Part shown: one piece after another, positions 25,940-33,342 of the stretch | Layout of the letters: the number at the start of each line of letters is the position of its first letter | Position numbering within the stretch: position 1 is the stretch's first letter | NCBI GenBank assembly: GCA_041737175.1 | Contig: JBGSSF010000034.1 | Span: forward strand, 248,001 to 312,000 | Reading direction: 5' to 3' | Source of the DNA: UBA5072 sp041737175 | GTDB lineage: Bacteria > Bacteroidota > Bacteroidia > Bacteroidales > UBA10428 | DNA length: 64,000 nucleotides | Made by a program: the position numbers and the translations under genes | Notes under the pieces: model-generated | Told to the model about the DNA's origin: nothing | The model's input: the letters and a program-made list of their open reading frames with translations, nothing else | The model's database searches: none

Positions 25940-26320
25940 TTATTTAAGTTCAACGTCGGCTCCTGCTTCTGCTAATTGAGCTTTTATCGATTCAGCTTCT
26001 TCTTTGGAAACATTTTCCTTTATTGCAACCGGGGCTTTGTCAACAAGCTCTTTTGCTTCTTTCAGGCCCAGATTGGTAATGTCCTTAACCAATTTAACAA
26101 TTTGGAGTTTGGCACCACCCGGATGGTTCATAAATACTGAGAAAGTTGATTTTTCCTCAGCTTTTGCACCTTCGGCACTGGCGGCAGCAGGACCGGCAAC
26201 AGCAACAGCTGCGGCTGCAGGTTCAATTCCGTACTCCTCCTTTAATATCTTGGCCAATTCGTTTACCTCTTTAACAGTTAAGTTAACCAATTGTTCTGCG
26301 AAAGCTTTCAAATCTGCCAT
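25940..26320 (-). CDS. rplL: 50S ribosomal protein L7/L12
   Basis: 126 residues. The N-terminal dimerisation helix (LKAFAEQLVNLTVKEVNELA), an Ala-rich hinge at about 35-55 and the globular C-terminal domain (GGAKLQIVKLVKDITNLGLKEAKELV) are all present. It forms the L10-bound stalk that recruits elongation factors. It follows rplJ by 32 bp. Confidence 0.97.
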   Translation of the reverse strand: MADLKAFAEQLVNLTVKEVNELAKILKEEYGIEPAAAAVAVAGPAAASAEGAKAEEKSTFSVFMNHPGGAKLQIVKLVKDITNLGLKEAKELVDKAPVAIKENVSKEEAESIKAQLAEAGADVELK

Positions 26321-26352
26321 TTTAATTGAATATTTAATAGTTATCTAATAAT

Positions 26353-26871
26353 TTACTCTTTTTCACTAAGTGTTTTAACAATACCAGCCAGTTTATTTCC
26401 TCCTGACTGTAACCCGGAAATAACGTTTCGGGCGGGTGACTGCAATAGCAGTATGAGTTCGCCGATCAGTTCTTCCTTAGACTTAATACCTGACAATGCA
26501 TCGAGCTGATCATCGCCAATGTATATTGATTCTTCGACATAAGCAGCCTTGAGAATGGGTTTCTTGTTTGTTCTCCGAAACTCCTTGATAAGTTTGGCAG
26601 GCATGTTATTGATGTCTGTGATCATGATTGAAGTTGAATCCTTCAACGCTTCATACAAACCTTCGTACTTACCTTCAAATTTCTCCAAGGCCTTCTTAAG
26701 CAGGGTATTTTTAACAACAACCAGCTTAATCTCCCTTTCAAAGCATGCCCTTCTGAGCTTACTGGTGGTTTCGGCATTCAATTCCGAAGTGTCAGTTAAA
26801 TAGAAGTGCTTAGCATTGCTGAGGGTATCAGTAAGGCTGTCGATTATCCTGTTTTTTTCGTCCCTATTCAT
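26353..26871 (-). CDS. rplJ: 50S ribosomal protein L10
   Basis: 172 residues from the ATG at 26871 (MNRDEKNRII). The frame is open for 15 more codons upstream, but those overlap the end of rplA and do not look like L10. The RNA-binding N-terminal domain (FYLTDTSELNAETTSKLRRA) is followed by the helix that holds L7/L12 dimers. Only 22 bp separate it from rplA, so the L10 autoregulatory leader of E. coli has no room here. Confidence 0.95.
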   Translation of the reverse strand: MNRDEKNRIIDSLTDTLSNAKHFYLTDTSELNAETTSKLRRACFEREIKLVVVKNTLLKKALEKFEGKYEGLYEALKDSTSIMITDINNMPAKLIKEFRRTNKKPILKAAYVEESIYIGDDQLDALSGIKSKEELIGELILLLQSPARNVISGLQSGGNKLAGIVKTLSEKE

Positions 26872-26893
26872 AATAATGTAAATGGTCTTTAAA

Positions 26894-27589
26894 TTACTCG
26901 TCGAATGCTTTGGCATCGACCTTAATTCCGGGGCTCATCGTACTGGAAATGAAAATGCTGCGGATATAAGATCCTTTTGCAGCAGAAGGTTTTAGCTTGA
27001 CCAGGGTGTGTAAAAACTCCCTTGCATTGTCGGTCAGCTGATCCGCTGTGAAAGACGCTTTTCCTATGGAAGTATGAACGATTCCGGTTTTATCAACTTT
27101 GAAGTCGATTTTACCCATCTTCACTTCCTTTACTGCTTTTCCAATGTCCATTGTTACAGTTCCGCTCTTGGGGTTCGGCATCAATCCGCGGGGTCCGAGG
27201 ATTTTTCCCAATTTACCGATCTTACCCATTACAGCGGGCATGGTGATAATCACATCGATATCTGTCCATCCACTCTGGATCTTATCAACATAAGTATCGA
27301 GGCCAACGTAATCAGCACCTGCTGCCTTGGCTTCTTCTTCCTTATCGGGAGTGCAAAGCACAAGTACCCTGATTTGCTTACCGGTACCATGGGGTAGCGT
27401 AACTACGCCCCTAACCATTTGATTGGCCTTTTTGGGATCGATACCAAGCCTCACATCAATATCCACAGAAGCGTCGAACTTGGTTGTGCTTACTTCTTTT
27501 ACAAGTGTCGCAGCTTCTGACAGTTTATATTGTTTGGCAGGTTCTATCTTTTCCAAAGCCAGTTTTCTGTTCTTAGTCAAATTTGCCAT
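26894..27589 (-). CDS. rplA: 50S ribosomal protein L1
   Basis: 231 residues, full length; GPRGLMPNPKSGTVT is the family signature. L1 binds 23S rRNA at the mobile L1 stalk and in many bacteria represses its own operon by binding mRNA. It lies between rplK (18 bp) and rplJ. Confidence 0.97.
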   Translation of the reverse strand: MANLTKNRKLALEKIEPAKQYKLSEAATLVKEVSTTKFDASVDIDVRLGIDPKKANQMVRGVVTLPHGTGKQIRVLVLCTPDKEEEAKAAGADYVGLDTYVDKIQSGWTDIDVIITMPAVMGKIGKLGKILGPRGLMPNPKSGTVTMDIGKAVKEVKMGKIDFKVDKTGIVHTSIGKASFTADQLTDNAREFLHTLVKLKPSAAKGSYIRSIFISSTMSPGIKVDAKAFDE

Positions 27590-27607
27590 GTTAATCCGGA
27601 AATTTAT

Positions 27608-28051
27608 TTACTTATTTACTGGGGCATCGCCCTTTACGGTTATACCCATACTGCGGGCAGTACCGGCAACCATTTTCATTGCTGAGTCGATGGTGAAACA
27701 ATTCAGATCCGTCATCTTATCTGCAGCAATAGCTCTAACCTGTTCCCAGGTCACGGAAGCTATCTTCTCCCGGTTTGGCTCAGCCGAACCGGCTTTTGAT
27801 TTGGAAACTTCCAGAAGCTGAACGGCTACCGGAGGGGTTTTTACGATAAAGTCAAATGACTTATCGCTGTATACCGTAATCACAACCGGAAGTAGTTTAC
27901 CAGCTTTTTCCTGGGTTCGGGCATTGAACTGTTTACAAAACTCCATAATGTTCACACCCTTTGAACCCAGAGCAGGCCCTACTGGCGGTGATGGATTGGC
28001 GGCACCTCCCTTGATCTGCAATTTAATTAGTCCAGCAACCTCTTTTGCCAT
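27608..28051 (-). CDS. rplK: 50S ribosomal protein L11
   Basis: 147 residues, full length; the N-terminal proline-rich PPVGPALGSKGVNI is typical and is the region contacted by thiostrepton-type inhibitors in L11. The C-terminal domain binds the GTPase-associated centre of 23S rRNA. It starts the rplKAJL set, 109 bp after nusG. Confidence 0.97.
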   Translation of the reverse strand: MAKEVAGLIKLQIKGGAANPSPPVGPALGSKGVNIMEFCKQFNARTQEKAGKLLPVVITVYSDKSFDFIVKTPPVAVQLLEVSKSKAGSAEPNREKIASVTWEQVRAIAADKMTDLNCFTIDSAMKMVAGTARSMGITVKGDAPVNK

Positions 28052-28160
28052 AATTTACTTGTTTCTGATTTATATAGTTGATCTACACGCAATCGGGACG
28101 ATCGTTCAGGAAGCATTAGGGATTTCACAATCATCCGGCCACGTATTTTTTACATTCAGT

Positions 28161-28709
28161 TTATTCCTTTTCCACCTGCATAAAGCTTAACTCGAGCGGG
28201 GTTTTACGCCCGAATATTTTCACCATTACTTTAAGTTTCTTCTTTTCTTCATTAACTTCTTCAATAACACCTGTGAAACTGTTGAATGGACCGTCAATGA
28301 CTTTCACGGATTCGCCAACATAAAAAGGTACATTCAATTCCTCATCGGTTTCTGCCAGTTCATCCACCTTGCCCAGTATACGGTTTACTTCTGAAGTCCG
28401 CAAGGGGGTCGGCAATTCTTCTCCTTTAGCACCAAGGAATCCAATAACATGTGTTATATTCTTCAGAATGTGCGGTATCTCACCTACCAGCGCAGCCTCA
28501 ATGAGAACATAACCAGGGAAGTAGCTTCTTTCCTTGCTGATCTTTTTTCCGTTTCTGATCTGGTAGACTTTCTCGGTGGGAATTAACACCTGTGAAATGT
28601 ACTCCTGTAAATGAAGGCGTGTGATTTCACTCTCGATGTATTCCTTGACTTTCTTTTCCTTTCCACCAATTGCACGGAGAACATACCATTTTTTTTCCTG
28701 TCCTTCCAT
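28161..28709 (-). CDS. nusG: Transcription termination/antitermination factor NusG
   Basis: 182 residues. The N-terminal NGN domain opens with KKWYVLRAIGGKEKKV and contains YFPGYVLIEA; the C-terminal KOW domain has VKVIDGPFNSFTGVIEE. It binds the clamp of RNA polymerase and couples transcription with Rho or the ribosome. It sits in the conserved secE-nusG-rplK order. Confidence 0.96.
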   Translation of the reverse strand: MEGQEKKWYVLRAIGGKEKKVKEYIESEITRLHLQEYISQVLIPTEKVYQIRNGKKISKERSYFPGYVLIEAALVGEIPHILKNITHVIGFLGAKGEELPTPLRTSEVNRILGKVDELAETDEELNVPFYVGESVKVIDGPFNSFTGVIEEVNEEKKKLKVMVKIFGRKTPLELSFMQVEKE

Positions 28710-28730
28710 TTCTATAGTTTTCCGTGTTGA

Positions 28731-28925
28731 TTAAGAGAAAAGACCGTAAACAGCATTCATCAGATTTTTAAATCCCAGATCCATAAGCGCCACCACAACT
28801 GCGATGAGCAAAGAAGTTACCATCACAAGAATAGCACTGCCCTGAAGTTCTTTCCAGGCCGGCCAGGTGACTTTGTGTACGAGTTCTTTATAAGACTCCT
28901 GAAAATATGTAATGATTTTTTTCAT
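28731..28925 (-). CDS. secE: Preprotein translocase subunit SecE
   Basis: 64 residues with a short amphipathic helix (YFQESYKELVHKVTWPAWKEL) and one membrane helix (about 30-50). The short single-helix form is normal outside the gammaproteobacteria. It stabilises SecY in the Sec channel. It lies between tRNA-Trp and nusG. Confidence 0.95.
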   Translation of the reverse strand: MKKIITYFQESYKELVHKVTWPAWKELQGSAILVMVTSLLIAVVVALMDLGFKNLMNAVYGLFS

Positions 28926-28938
28926 ATTCTATTCTGCT

Positions 28939-29014
28939 TGGCACGGGAGGAGCGACTCGAACGCCCGACACCTGGTTTTGGAGACCAGTGCTCTACCAAC
29001 TGAGCTACACCCGT
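28939..29014 (-). tRNA. trnW: tRNA-Trp (CCA)
   Basis: A cloverleaf reads on the minus strand: D arm GCTCAGTTGGTAGAGC, anticodon stem CTGGT with loop CTCCAAA giving anticodon CCA, T arm GGGCGTTCGAGTCGCTC. The acceptor stem has one U-U mismatch. The 3' CCA is encoded (28939-28941). It lies between tuf and secE. Confidence 0.93.
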
Positions 29015-29083
29015 AGGCCATAAACAGGTAAATCCGTTATCACGGAGGATAACGAACCTACCTTTTTTAGTATTGTCTGGAAA

Positions 29084-30271
29084 TTATTCAATAATCTTAG
29101 TTACCTGTCCTGCACCAACTGTACGGCCACCTTCACGTATTGCAAATCGCAGACCCTGATTCAAAGCAACCGGGTAAATCAGTTCAACGATAATGGTAAC
29201 ATTGTCACCTGGCATAATCATCTCAGTACCTGCCGGGAGTGTGATTTCACCGGTAATGTCAAGGGTACGGAGGTAGAACTGAGGCCGGTACTGATTGTGA
29301 AACGGGGTGTGGCGTCCGCCTTCTTCTTTCTTCAGAATATAAACACTGGCTTCAAACTTGGTATGCGGAGTGATTGATCCTGGTTTTGCAAGTACCATAC
29401 CCCTCTTGATCTCTTTCTTATCGACACCACGGAGGAGTAAACCAACATTGTCACCTGCTTCACCATCGTCAAGGATCTTGCGGAACATTTCAACACCCGT
29501 CACAACGGATTTCCTGCTTTGTGCACCCAGGCCAACGAGTTCAACCTCATCACCGGTATGAACAACACCTGTTTCAATTCTTCCGGTGGCAACCGTACCA
29601 CGACCGGTAATGGAAAATACATCTTCCACCGGCATCAGGAAAGGCTTTTCTTTCTCACGTGGAGGAATGGGAATATATTCATCAACGACCTTCATCAGCT
29701 CGATAACCTTTTCTTCCCACTTGGCTTCACCATTGAGGGCGCCTAAAGCGGAACCGTGAATGATAGGGGCATTGTCACCGTCATATTTGTAGAAGGTGAG
29801 CAGTTCCCTGATCTCCATATCAACCAGTTCAATAATCTCAGGATCCTCAACCATGTCAACCTTGTTCAGGAAAACAACCACTTTGGGAACGTTTACCTGA
29901 TAAGCAAGCAGAATGTGCTCACGGGTCTGGGGCATCGGACCGTCGGTGGCAGCTACAACCAGTATAGCACCATCCATCTGAGCAGCACCAGTAACCATAT
30001 TCTTAACATAGTCAGCGTGACCAGGACAGTCAACGTGCGCATAATGCCTGTTTTCTGTCTGATACTCAATGTGCGCTGTATTAATTGTAATACCCCTTTC
30101 TTTTTCTTCAGGTGCATTATCAATTGAATCAAAGGAACGGAAACTGGCAAATCCTTTCTTTTCAAGAACTTTAGTAATTGCAGCAGTTAAAGTGGTTTTG
30201 CCATGGTCGACGTGACCAATCGTCCCAATGTTAACATGAGGTTTAGACCTTTCAAATTTTTCCTTAGCCAT
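29084..30271 (-). CDS. tuf: Elongation factor Tu
   Basis: 395 residues, full length. G1 GHVDHGKT, G3 DCPGHADYVKNM and G4 NKVD form the GTPase site; two beta-barrel domains follow and the protein ends VGAGQVTKIIE. It brings aminoacyl-tRNA to the ribosome. It sits between a tRNA cluster and tRNA-Trp/secE, the typical Bacteroidota position, and is probably made from one long transcript with them. Confidence 0.98.
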   Translation of the reverse strand: MAKEKFERSKPHVNIGTIGHVDHGKTTLTAAITKVLEKKGFASFRSFDSIDNAPEEKERGITINTAHIEYQTENRHYAHVDCPGHADYVKNMVTGAAQMDGAILVVAATDGPMPQTREHILLAYQVNVPKVVVFLNKVDMVEDPEIIELVDMEIRELLTFYKYDGDNAPIIHGSALGALNGEAKWEEKVIELMKVVDEYIPIPPREKEKPFLMPVEDVFSITGRGTVATGRIETGVVHTGDEVELVGLGAQSRKSVVTGVEMFRKILDDGEAGDNVGLLLRGVDKKEIKRGMVLAKPGSITPHTKFEASVYILKKEEGGRHTPFHNQYRPQFYLRTLDITGEITLPAGTEMIMPGDNVTIIVELIYPVALNQGLRFAIREGGRTVGAGQVTKIIE

Positions 30272-30321
30272 AATTTGAATATTTGATAGTTATTGTTCGA
30301 TTGTAAAATAATTCATCCTTG

Positions 30322-30394
30322 AGCCAATGACGGGAGTTGAACCCGTGACCTCTTCCTTACCAAGGAAACGCTCTACCAACTGAGCTACATCGGC
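30322..30394 (-). tRNA. tRNA-Thr (GGU)
   Basis: Minus-strand cloverleaf with acceptor GCCGATG/CATTGGC, anticodon loop TTGGTAA (GGT) and T arm ACGGGTTCAACTCCCGT. CCA is not fully encoded. It is 50 bp upstream of tuf. Confidence 0.93.
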
Positions 30395-30400
30395 GTTTTG

Positions 30401-30473
30401 AGCGGGAAACGCGACTCGAACGCGCGACCCTAACCTTGGAAGGGTTATGCTCTACCAACTGAGCTATTCCCGC
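30401..30473 (-). tRNA. tRNA-Gly (UCC)
   Basis: Acceptor GCGGGAA/TTCCCGC, anticodon stem TAACC/GGTTA with loop CTTCCAA (TCC), T loop TTCGAGT. Six bases from the neighbouring tRNA-Thr. Confidence 0.93.
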
Positions 30474-30486
30474 GACTAGCGTGTGA

Positions 30487-30560
30487 GTGTGAGTGTGGGT
30501 GTGAGTGTGATCGGGTGTTATCAGCATGTGCATGTTGCAGGTTCACACCCACACTCACAC
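30487..30560. repeat. GTGTGA-repeat inverted repeat inside the tRNA cluster
   Basis: A run of five hexamers (GTGTGA, one GTGTGG) occupies 30481-30510. Its part GTGTGAGTGTGGGTGTGA (30487-30504) has a perfect 18-bp inverted copy at 30543-30560, with a 38-bp loop. The element lies between tRNA-Gly and tRNA-Tyr, so it would form a large hairpin in the precursor transcript. Confidence 0.88.
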
Positions 30561-30579
30561 CCACGCGCACACCCAGTAG

Positions 30580-30662
30580 TGGGGAGAGCAGGATTCGAAC
30601 CTACGAAGGCATCAGCCAGCAGATTTACAGTCTGCCCCAGTTGGCCGCTTTGGTATCTCCCC
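30580..30662 (-). tRNA. tRNA-Tyr (GUA)
   Basis: 83-nt class II tRNA: acceptor GGGGAGA/TCTCCCC, anticodon GTA in CTGTAAA, a long variable arm (TGGCTGATGCCTTCG region), T loop TTCGAAT, discriminator A. Confidence 0.94.
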
Positions 30663-30735
30663 TTCATAAATAAACCGGATCAACCGGTTTACTGAAGTTA
30701 TCTTCGAAAATAAAGAACAAAAAATACAATTTTCG

Positions 30736-30809
30736 AGCCGATGGAGGGATTCGAACCCCCGACCAGCTGATTACAAATCAGCTGCTCTGGCCAACTGAGC
30801 TACATCGGC
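30736..30809 (-). tRNA. tRNA-Thr (UGU)
   Basis: Acceptor GCCGATG/CATCGGC, anticodon stem GCTGA/TCAGC with loop TTTGTAA (TGT), T arm GGGGGTTCGAATCCCTC. It is the first gene after the promoter at 30832-30862. Confidence 0.93.
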
Positions 30810-30831
30810 AATACCCTCCAAAATCGGTTCG

Positions 30832-30862
30832 CAAATGTATAACAATTTATTTATATCACAAA
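30832..30862 (-). promoter_or_regulatory. Promoter of the tRNA-tuf transcript
   Basis: On the minus strand TTTG (30859-30862), a 19-bp spacer and TACATTTG (30832-30839) match the Bacteroidota TTTG/TAnnTTTG promoter exactly. The tRNA-Thr gene starts 22 bp downstream. Confidence 0.75.
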
Positions 30863-30874
30863 ATTATTTTTGAA

Positions 30875-31174
30875 TTATAAGCCCCGCAGCTTCTCTTTGT
30901 GTTTAAGAATTTGCTGTTTTAATGCATCCACGACAGTGTCCGTTGATTCTTCAAAAGACTTGCTTTGTTTACGTGCAAACAATTCACTTCCAGGAATATC
31001 CACTCTGATTTCAACTACCTTGTTTTCGAGATCAGGTGTGTTCTCAAGCTTTAAGTACACCTCGGCATTAATGATGTCATCGAAATAACGGGACAATTTG
31101 CTGACTTTCTTCTCAATAAAGCTTACTAGTTTGCTGTCGGCATCAAATCTAACTGCGTTAATTCTGACGTTCAT
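30875..31174 (-). CDS. hpf: Ribosome hibernation-promoting factor (HPF/RaiA family)
   Basis: 99 residues, the short form. The beta-alpha-beta-beta-beta-alpha fold is recognisable from MNVRINAVRFDAD, VEIRVDIPGSELFARKQS and the C-terminal basic helix KQQILKHKEKL. It binds the 30S A/P sites and quiets ribosomes in slow growth. AGGAGGA lies six bases before the ATG. It is 17 bp after xerC. Confidence 0.9.
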   Translation of the reverse strand: MNVRINAVRFDADSKLVSFIEKKVSKLSRYFDDIINAEVYLKLENTPDLENKVVEIRVDIPGSELFARKQSKSFEESTDTVVDALKQQILKHKEKLRGL

Positions 31175-31191
31175 GACTATTCCTCCTAATT

Positions 31192-32076
31192 TTATGCTCG
31201 TGGATGAGCTTGTTTATATACTGATTTCAACTTTTCAAATGTATTGTGGGTATATACTTCAGTGGCTGACAGATTGGCGTGGCCTAACAATTCCTTGATG
31301 GCGTTCAGGTCAGCCCCCTGGTTTAAAAGGTGCGTGGCGAAAGTGTGACGGAGGACATGCGGGCTTTTTTTATCAGCAGTAGTGACCATCGATAAAAACT
31401 TTGTCACGATCCGGTGTACCATGCGTGGATAAATCTTTTTCCCGGCATGGGTCAGAAACAGCCAATCCTCATCATGGCCCGGATGTTCGGTTTCCCTTTC
31501 CAGCATGTATTTCCCGAGAACTTCGCAGTAACTTCTGCTCAAAGGAATGATCCTCTCTTTATTGCGCTTGCCAAGTACCTTGATTTGCTGCTGCTGTAAA
31601 TCTACATCGGAGATCCGCATGTTAATCAGCTCGGAACGCCGGGTACCGGTGTTGTAGAATGTCTCAATGATCATCCTGTTGCGAAAACCATCAAAATCAT
31701 CCCCGAAGGAAATATCATCCAGTAAGGTCTCCATTTGCTTTTCATTCACAAAGACGGGCAGTTTCTTACCTGATTTTGGTGTGAGAACCCTGGCTACCGG
31801 ATTGGAAGTAATGACGCCTTCTTTTAGTAAATACCTGAAATAAGTTTTTAATGCTGATACCTTGCGGTTGGTGGTTCGCGCCGAATGGCCCGATTCCATT
31901 AAATCCACAATCCAGCCGCGTATGAGGTGATGATCTACTGATGATTCTTCCGAATGGCTGTCTGCTGAACAATAAACAAAGAATTGCTCCAGATCTTTCC
32001 GGTATGCATCAACAGTGTGGGGAGAGTAATGTTTGATGAACTGAATATATTGTAAAAAGTCACCGAAGTGCCTCAT
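31192..32076 (-). CDS. xerC: Tyrosine recombinase XerC/XerD type
   Basis: 294 residues, normal Xer length. The N-terminal SAM-like domain (1-100) is followed by the catalytic domain with R146 (TGTRR), K170, H240-V-L-R243, H266 (LGHAN) and the nucleophile Y275. Xer enzymes resolve chromosome dimers at dif. Its place between rpsU and hpf is a conserved Bacteroidota arrangement and argues against a mobile-element integrase. Whether it is XerC or XerD cannot be set from this one gene. Confidence 0.87.
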   Translation of the reverse strand: MRHFGDFLQYIQFIKHYSPHTVDAYRKDLEQFFVYCSADSHSEESSVDHHLIRGWIVDLMESGHSARTTNRKVSALKTYFRYLLKEGVITSNPVARVLTPKSGKKLPVFVNEKQMETLLDDISFGDDFDGFRNRMIIETFYNTGTRRSELINMRISDVDLQQQQIKVLGKRNKERIIPLSRSYCEVLGKYMLERETEHPGHDEDWLFLTHAGKKIYPRMVHRIVTKFLSMVTTADKKSPHVLRHTFATHLLNQGADLNAIKELLGHANLSATEVYTHNTFEKLKSVYKQAHPRA

Positions 32077-32143
32077 AAACTCAGGGATAATTAATTTGCC
32101 GGACTGATAGGGTAATTTGGATTATCCCCGCAAGATAACTTTT

Positions 32144-32335
32144 CTATTCTTCTGCCTGCTGAAGCTGTTGAATGTAAACGGCACGCTTTACAACCTCGCG
32201 TTTACGCATGGATGGTTTCTGAAATGCCTGCCTCGACCTCAATTCCTTGACAACACCTGTTTTTTCAAATTTCCGCTTGAATTTCTTTAATGCCCTCTCA
32301 ATGTTTTCGCCTTCTTTAATAGGTACAATAATCAT
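32144..32335 (-). CDS. rpsU: 30S ribosomal protein S21
   Basis: 63 residues, with the basic N-terminal part GENIERALKKFKRKFEK and the usual KRREVVKRAVYIQQLQQ-like end. It is a late 30S protein that helps mRNA selection; in Bacteroidota it has been linked to burying the anti-Shine-Dalgarno sequence. It heads the block that runs on to rpoC. A well-formed promoter lies directly upstream. Confidence 0.94.
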   Translation of the reverse strand: MIIVPIKEGENIERALKKFKRKFEKTGVVKELRSRQAFQKPSMRKREVVKRAVYIQQLQQAEE

Positions 32336-32357
32336 ACTTTAATTTTTTAATGAGCCG

Positions 32358-32389
32358 CAAATTTATTACTTTGACTCATATCTACCAAA
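32358..32389 (-). promoter_or_regulatory. Promoter of rpsU
   Basis: On the minus strand TTTG (32386-32389), a 20-bp spacer and TAAATTTG (32358-32365). The start codon is 22 bp beyond the -7 box, so the leader is very short. Confidence 0.72.
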
Positions 32390-32514
32390 TTTCTGGTAAA
32401 AAAAATTAAGTTGCAGTTATCCAAAATAATAACCTCTATCAGTCTGGTAATATCTAATTCCTTAAATTTAGTGAATTAATAGGAAAAAGAAAAGTTTATC
32501 ACTGTTAAAAGAAG

Positions 32515-33231
32515 TTAAATATACAGGTATTTTTCAAGCTTTTCTATGTTTTCAGCAGGGATCAGGCCGTTCCTGACAAGCTCATCCAGACTCCTGATGG
32601 TCTGAACACTGGAACGGTACCTGATAATTCCTCGTGCAACGAACCTCCCGATATACGGATGCCGGGAAAGATCACTTTCACTGGCTTCATTCAGGTTGAG
32701 CTTTTTAATCCCCAGTGTATCTGCCAGCAACCTGTTCCGGATTATGAAATACACGCTGTCAGAGATTCCATAAACCTCTTTTATTTGCCCTGCATCGTAA
32801 AAACCTCCTAACTGGTTTCTGTAGCGTATAATTCGCCTGGCCAGGACCGGACCGATACAGGGCAGTTTCTCAAAATCCGCTGAATCGGCCGAATTGATAG
32901 GGATGGGAACATACATGGCTACCGGATCATCCCATGTCTTTCGTGCCTGATAGTCTGGATAATTCCTGAAGGTTTTGCTGTTTTTTCGCCCGTTTTCTTT
33001 GCGATATAGCGCAGTGCGCGGAAGACTGCTGTCCTTTTCAACCGTCAGCTGTTGCTCGAATGCCTGCAATTCCCGGAGGAAAACCGTGTGTTCTTCATGA
33101 TCCGCTTTAGGTTGACGGTGAATCAGATAGAAGTTGAGCCCGGTACTGAGAAAGATAAGAATGATCAGTACTGCAACGCCTTTTCTTTCAAGGGAAGAAA
33201 ATGAAAAAAAATCACGCAACAACTTTTTCAT
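32515..33231 (-). CDS. Membrane-anchored helix-hairpin-helix protein (ComEA-like)
   Basis: 238 residues from the ATG at 33231; the frame runs back to 33306 but the upstream residues are not needed. One membrane helix lies at about 15-37. Two helix-hairpin-helix regions follow: INSADSADFEKLPCIGPVLARRIIRYR and LNEASESDLSRHPYIGRFVARGIIRYR. These resemble the ComEA DNA-binding domain, which receives DNA during uptake. In Bacteroidota such proteins are widespread and not proven to act in competence. Located alone between rpsU and the BamA-like gene. Confidence 0.8.
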   Translation of the reverse strand: MKKLLRDFFSFSSLERKGVAVLIILIFLSTGLNFYLIHRQPKADHEEHTVFLRELQAFEQQLTVEKDSSLPRTALYRKENGRKNSKTFRNYPDYQARKTWDDPVAMYVPIPINSADSADFEKLPCIGPVLARRIIRYRNQLGGFYDAGQIKEVYGISDSVYFIIRNRLLADTLGIKKLNLNEASESDLSRHPYIGRFVARGIIRYRSSVQTIRSLDELVRNGLIPAENIEKLEKYLYI

Positions 33232-33312
33232 ATAACGAGGTTTGGTAGAACGGATGACAATTTCCGGACAGATAAAAATAATAATTTTATCTGATTTGAT
33301 ATGCAAAACCGG

Positions 33313-33338
33313 TCATCCTGAGCGGAGTCGAAGGATGA
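33313..33338. repeat. Dispersed hairpin, arms TCATCCT / AGGATGA
   Basis: Arms at 33313-33319 and 33332-33338 enclose GAGCGGAGTCGA. I recognise this hairpin as a common scattered element in Bacteroidota intergenic DNA. It sits at the 3' end of the BamA-like gene. Confidence 0.6.
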
Positions 33339-33342
33339 TTTT

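Noticed and set aside
31192..32076. Phage or integrative-element integrase
   Set aside because: Xer length, the conserved rpsU-xerC-hpf order and the absence of other mobile genes point to the housekeeping recombinase.
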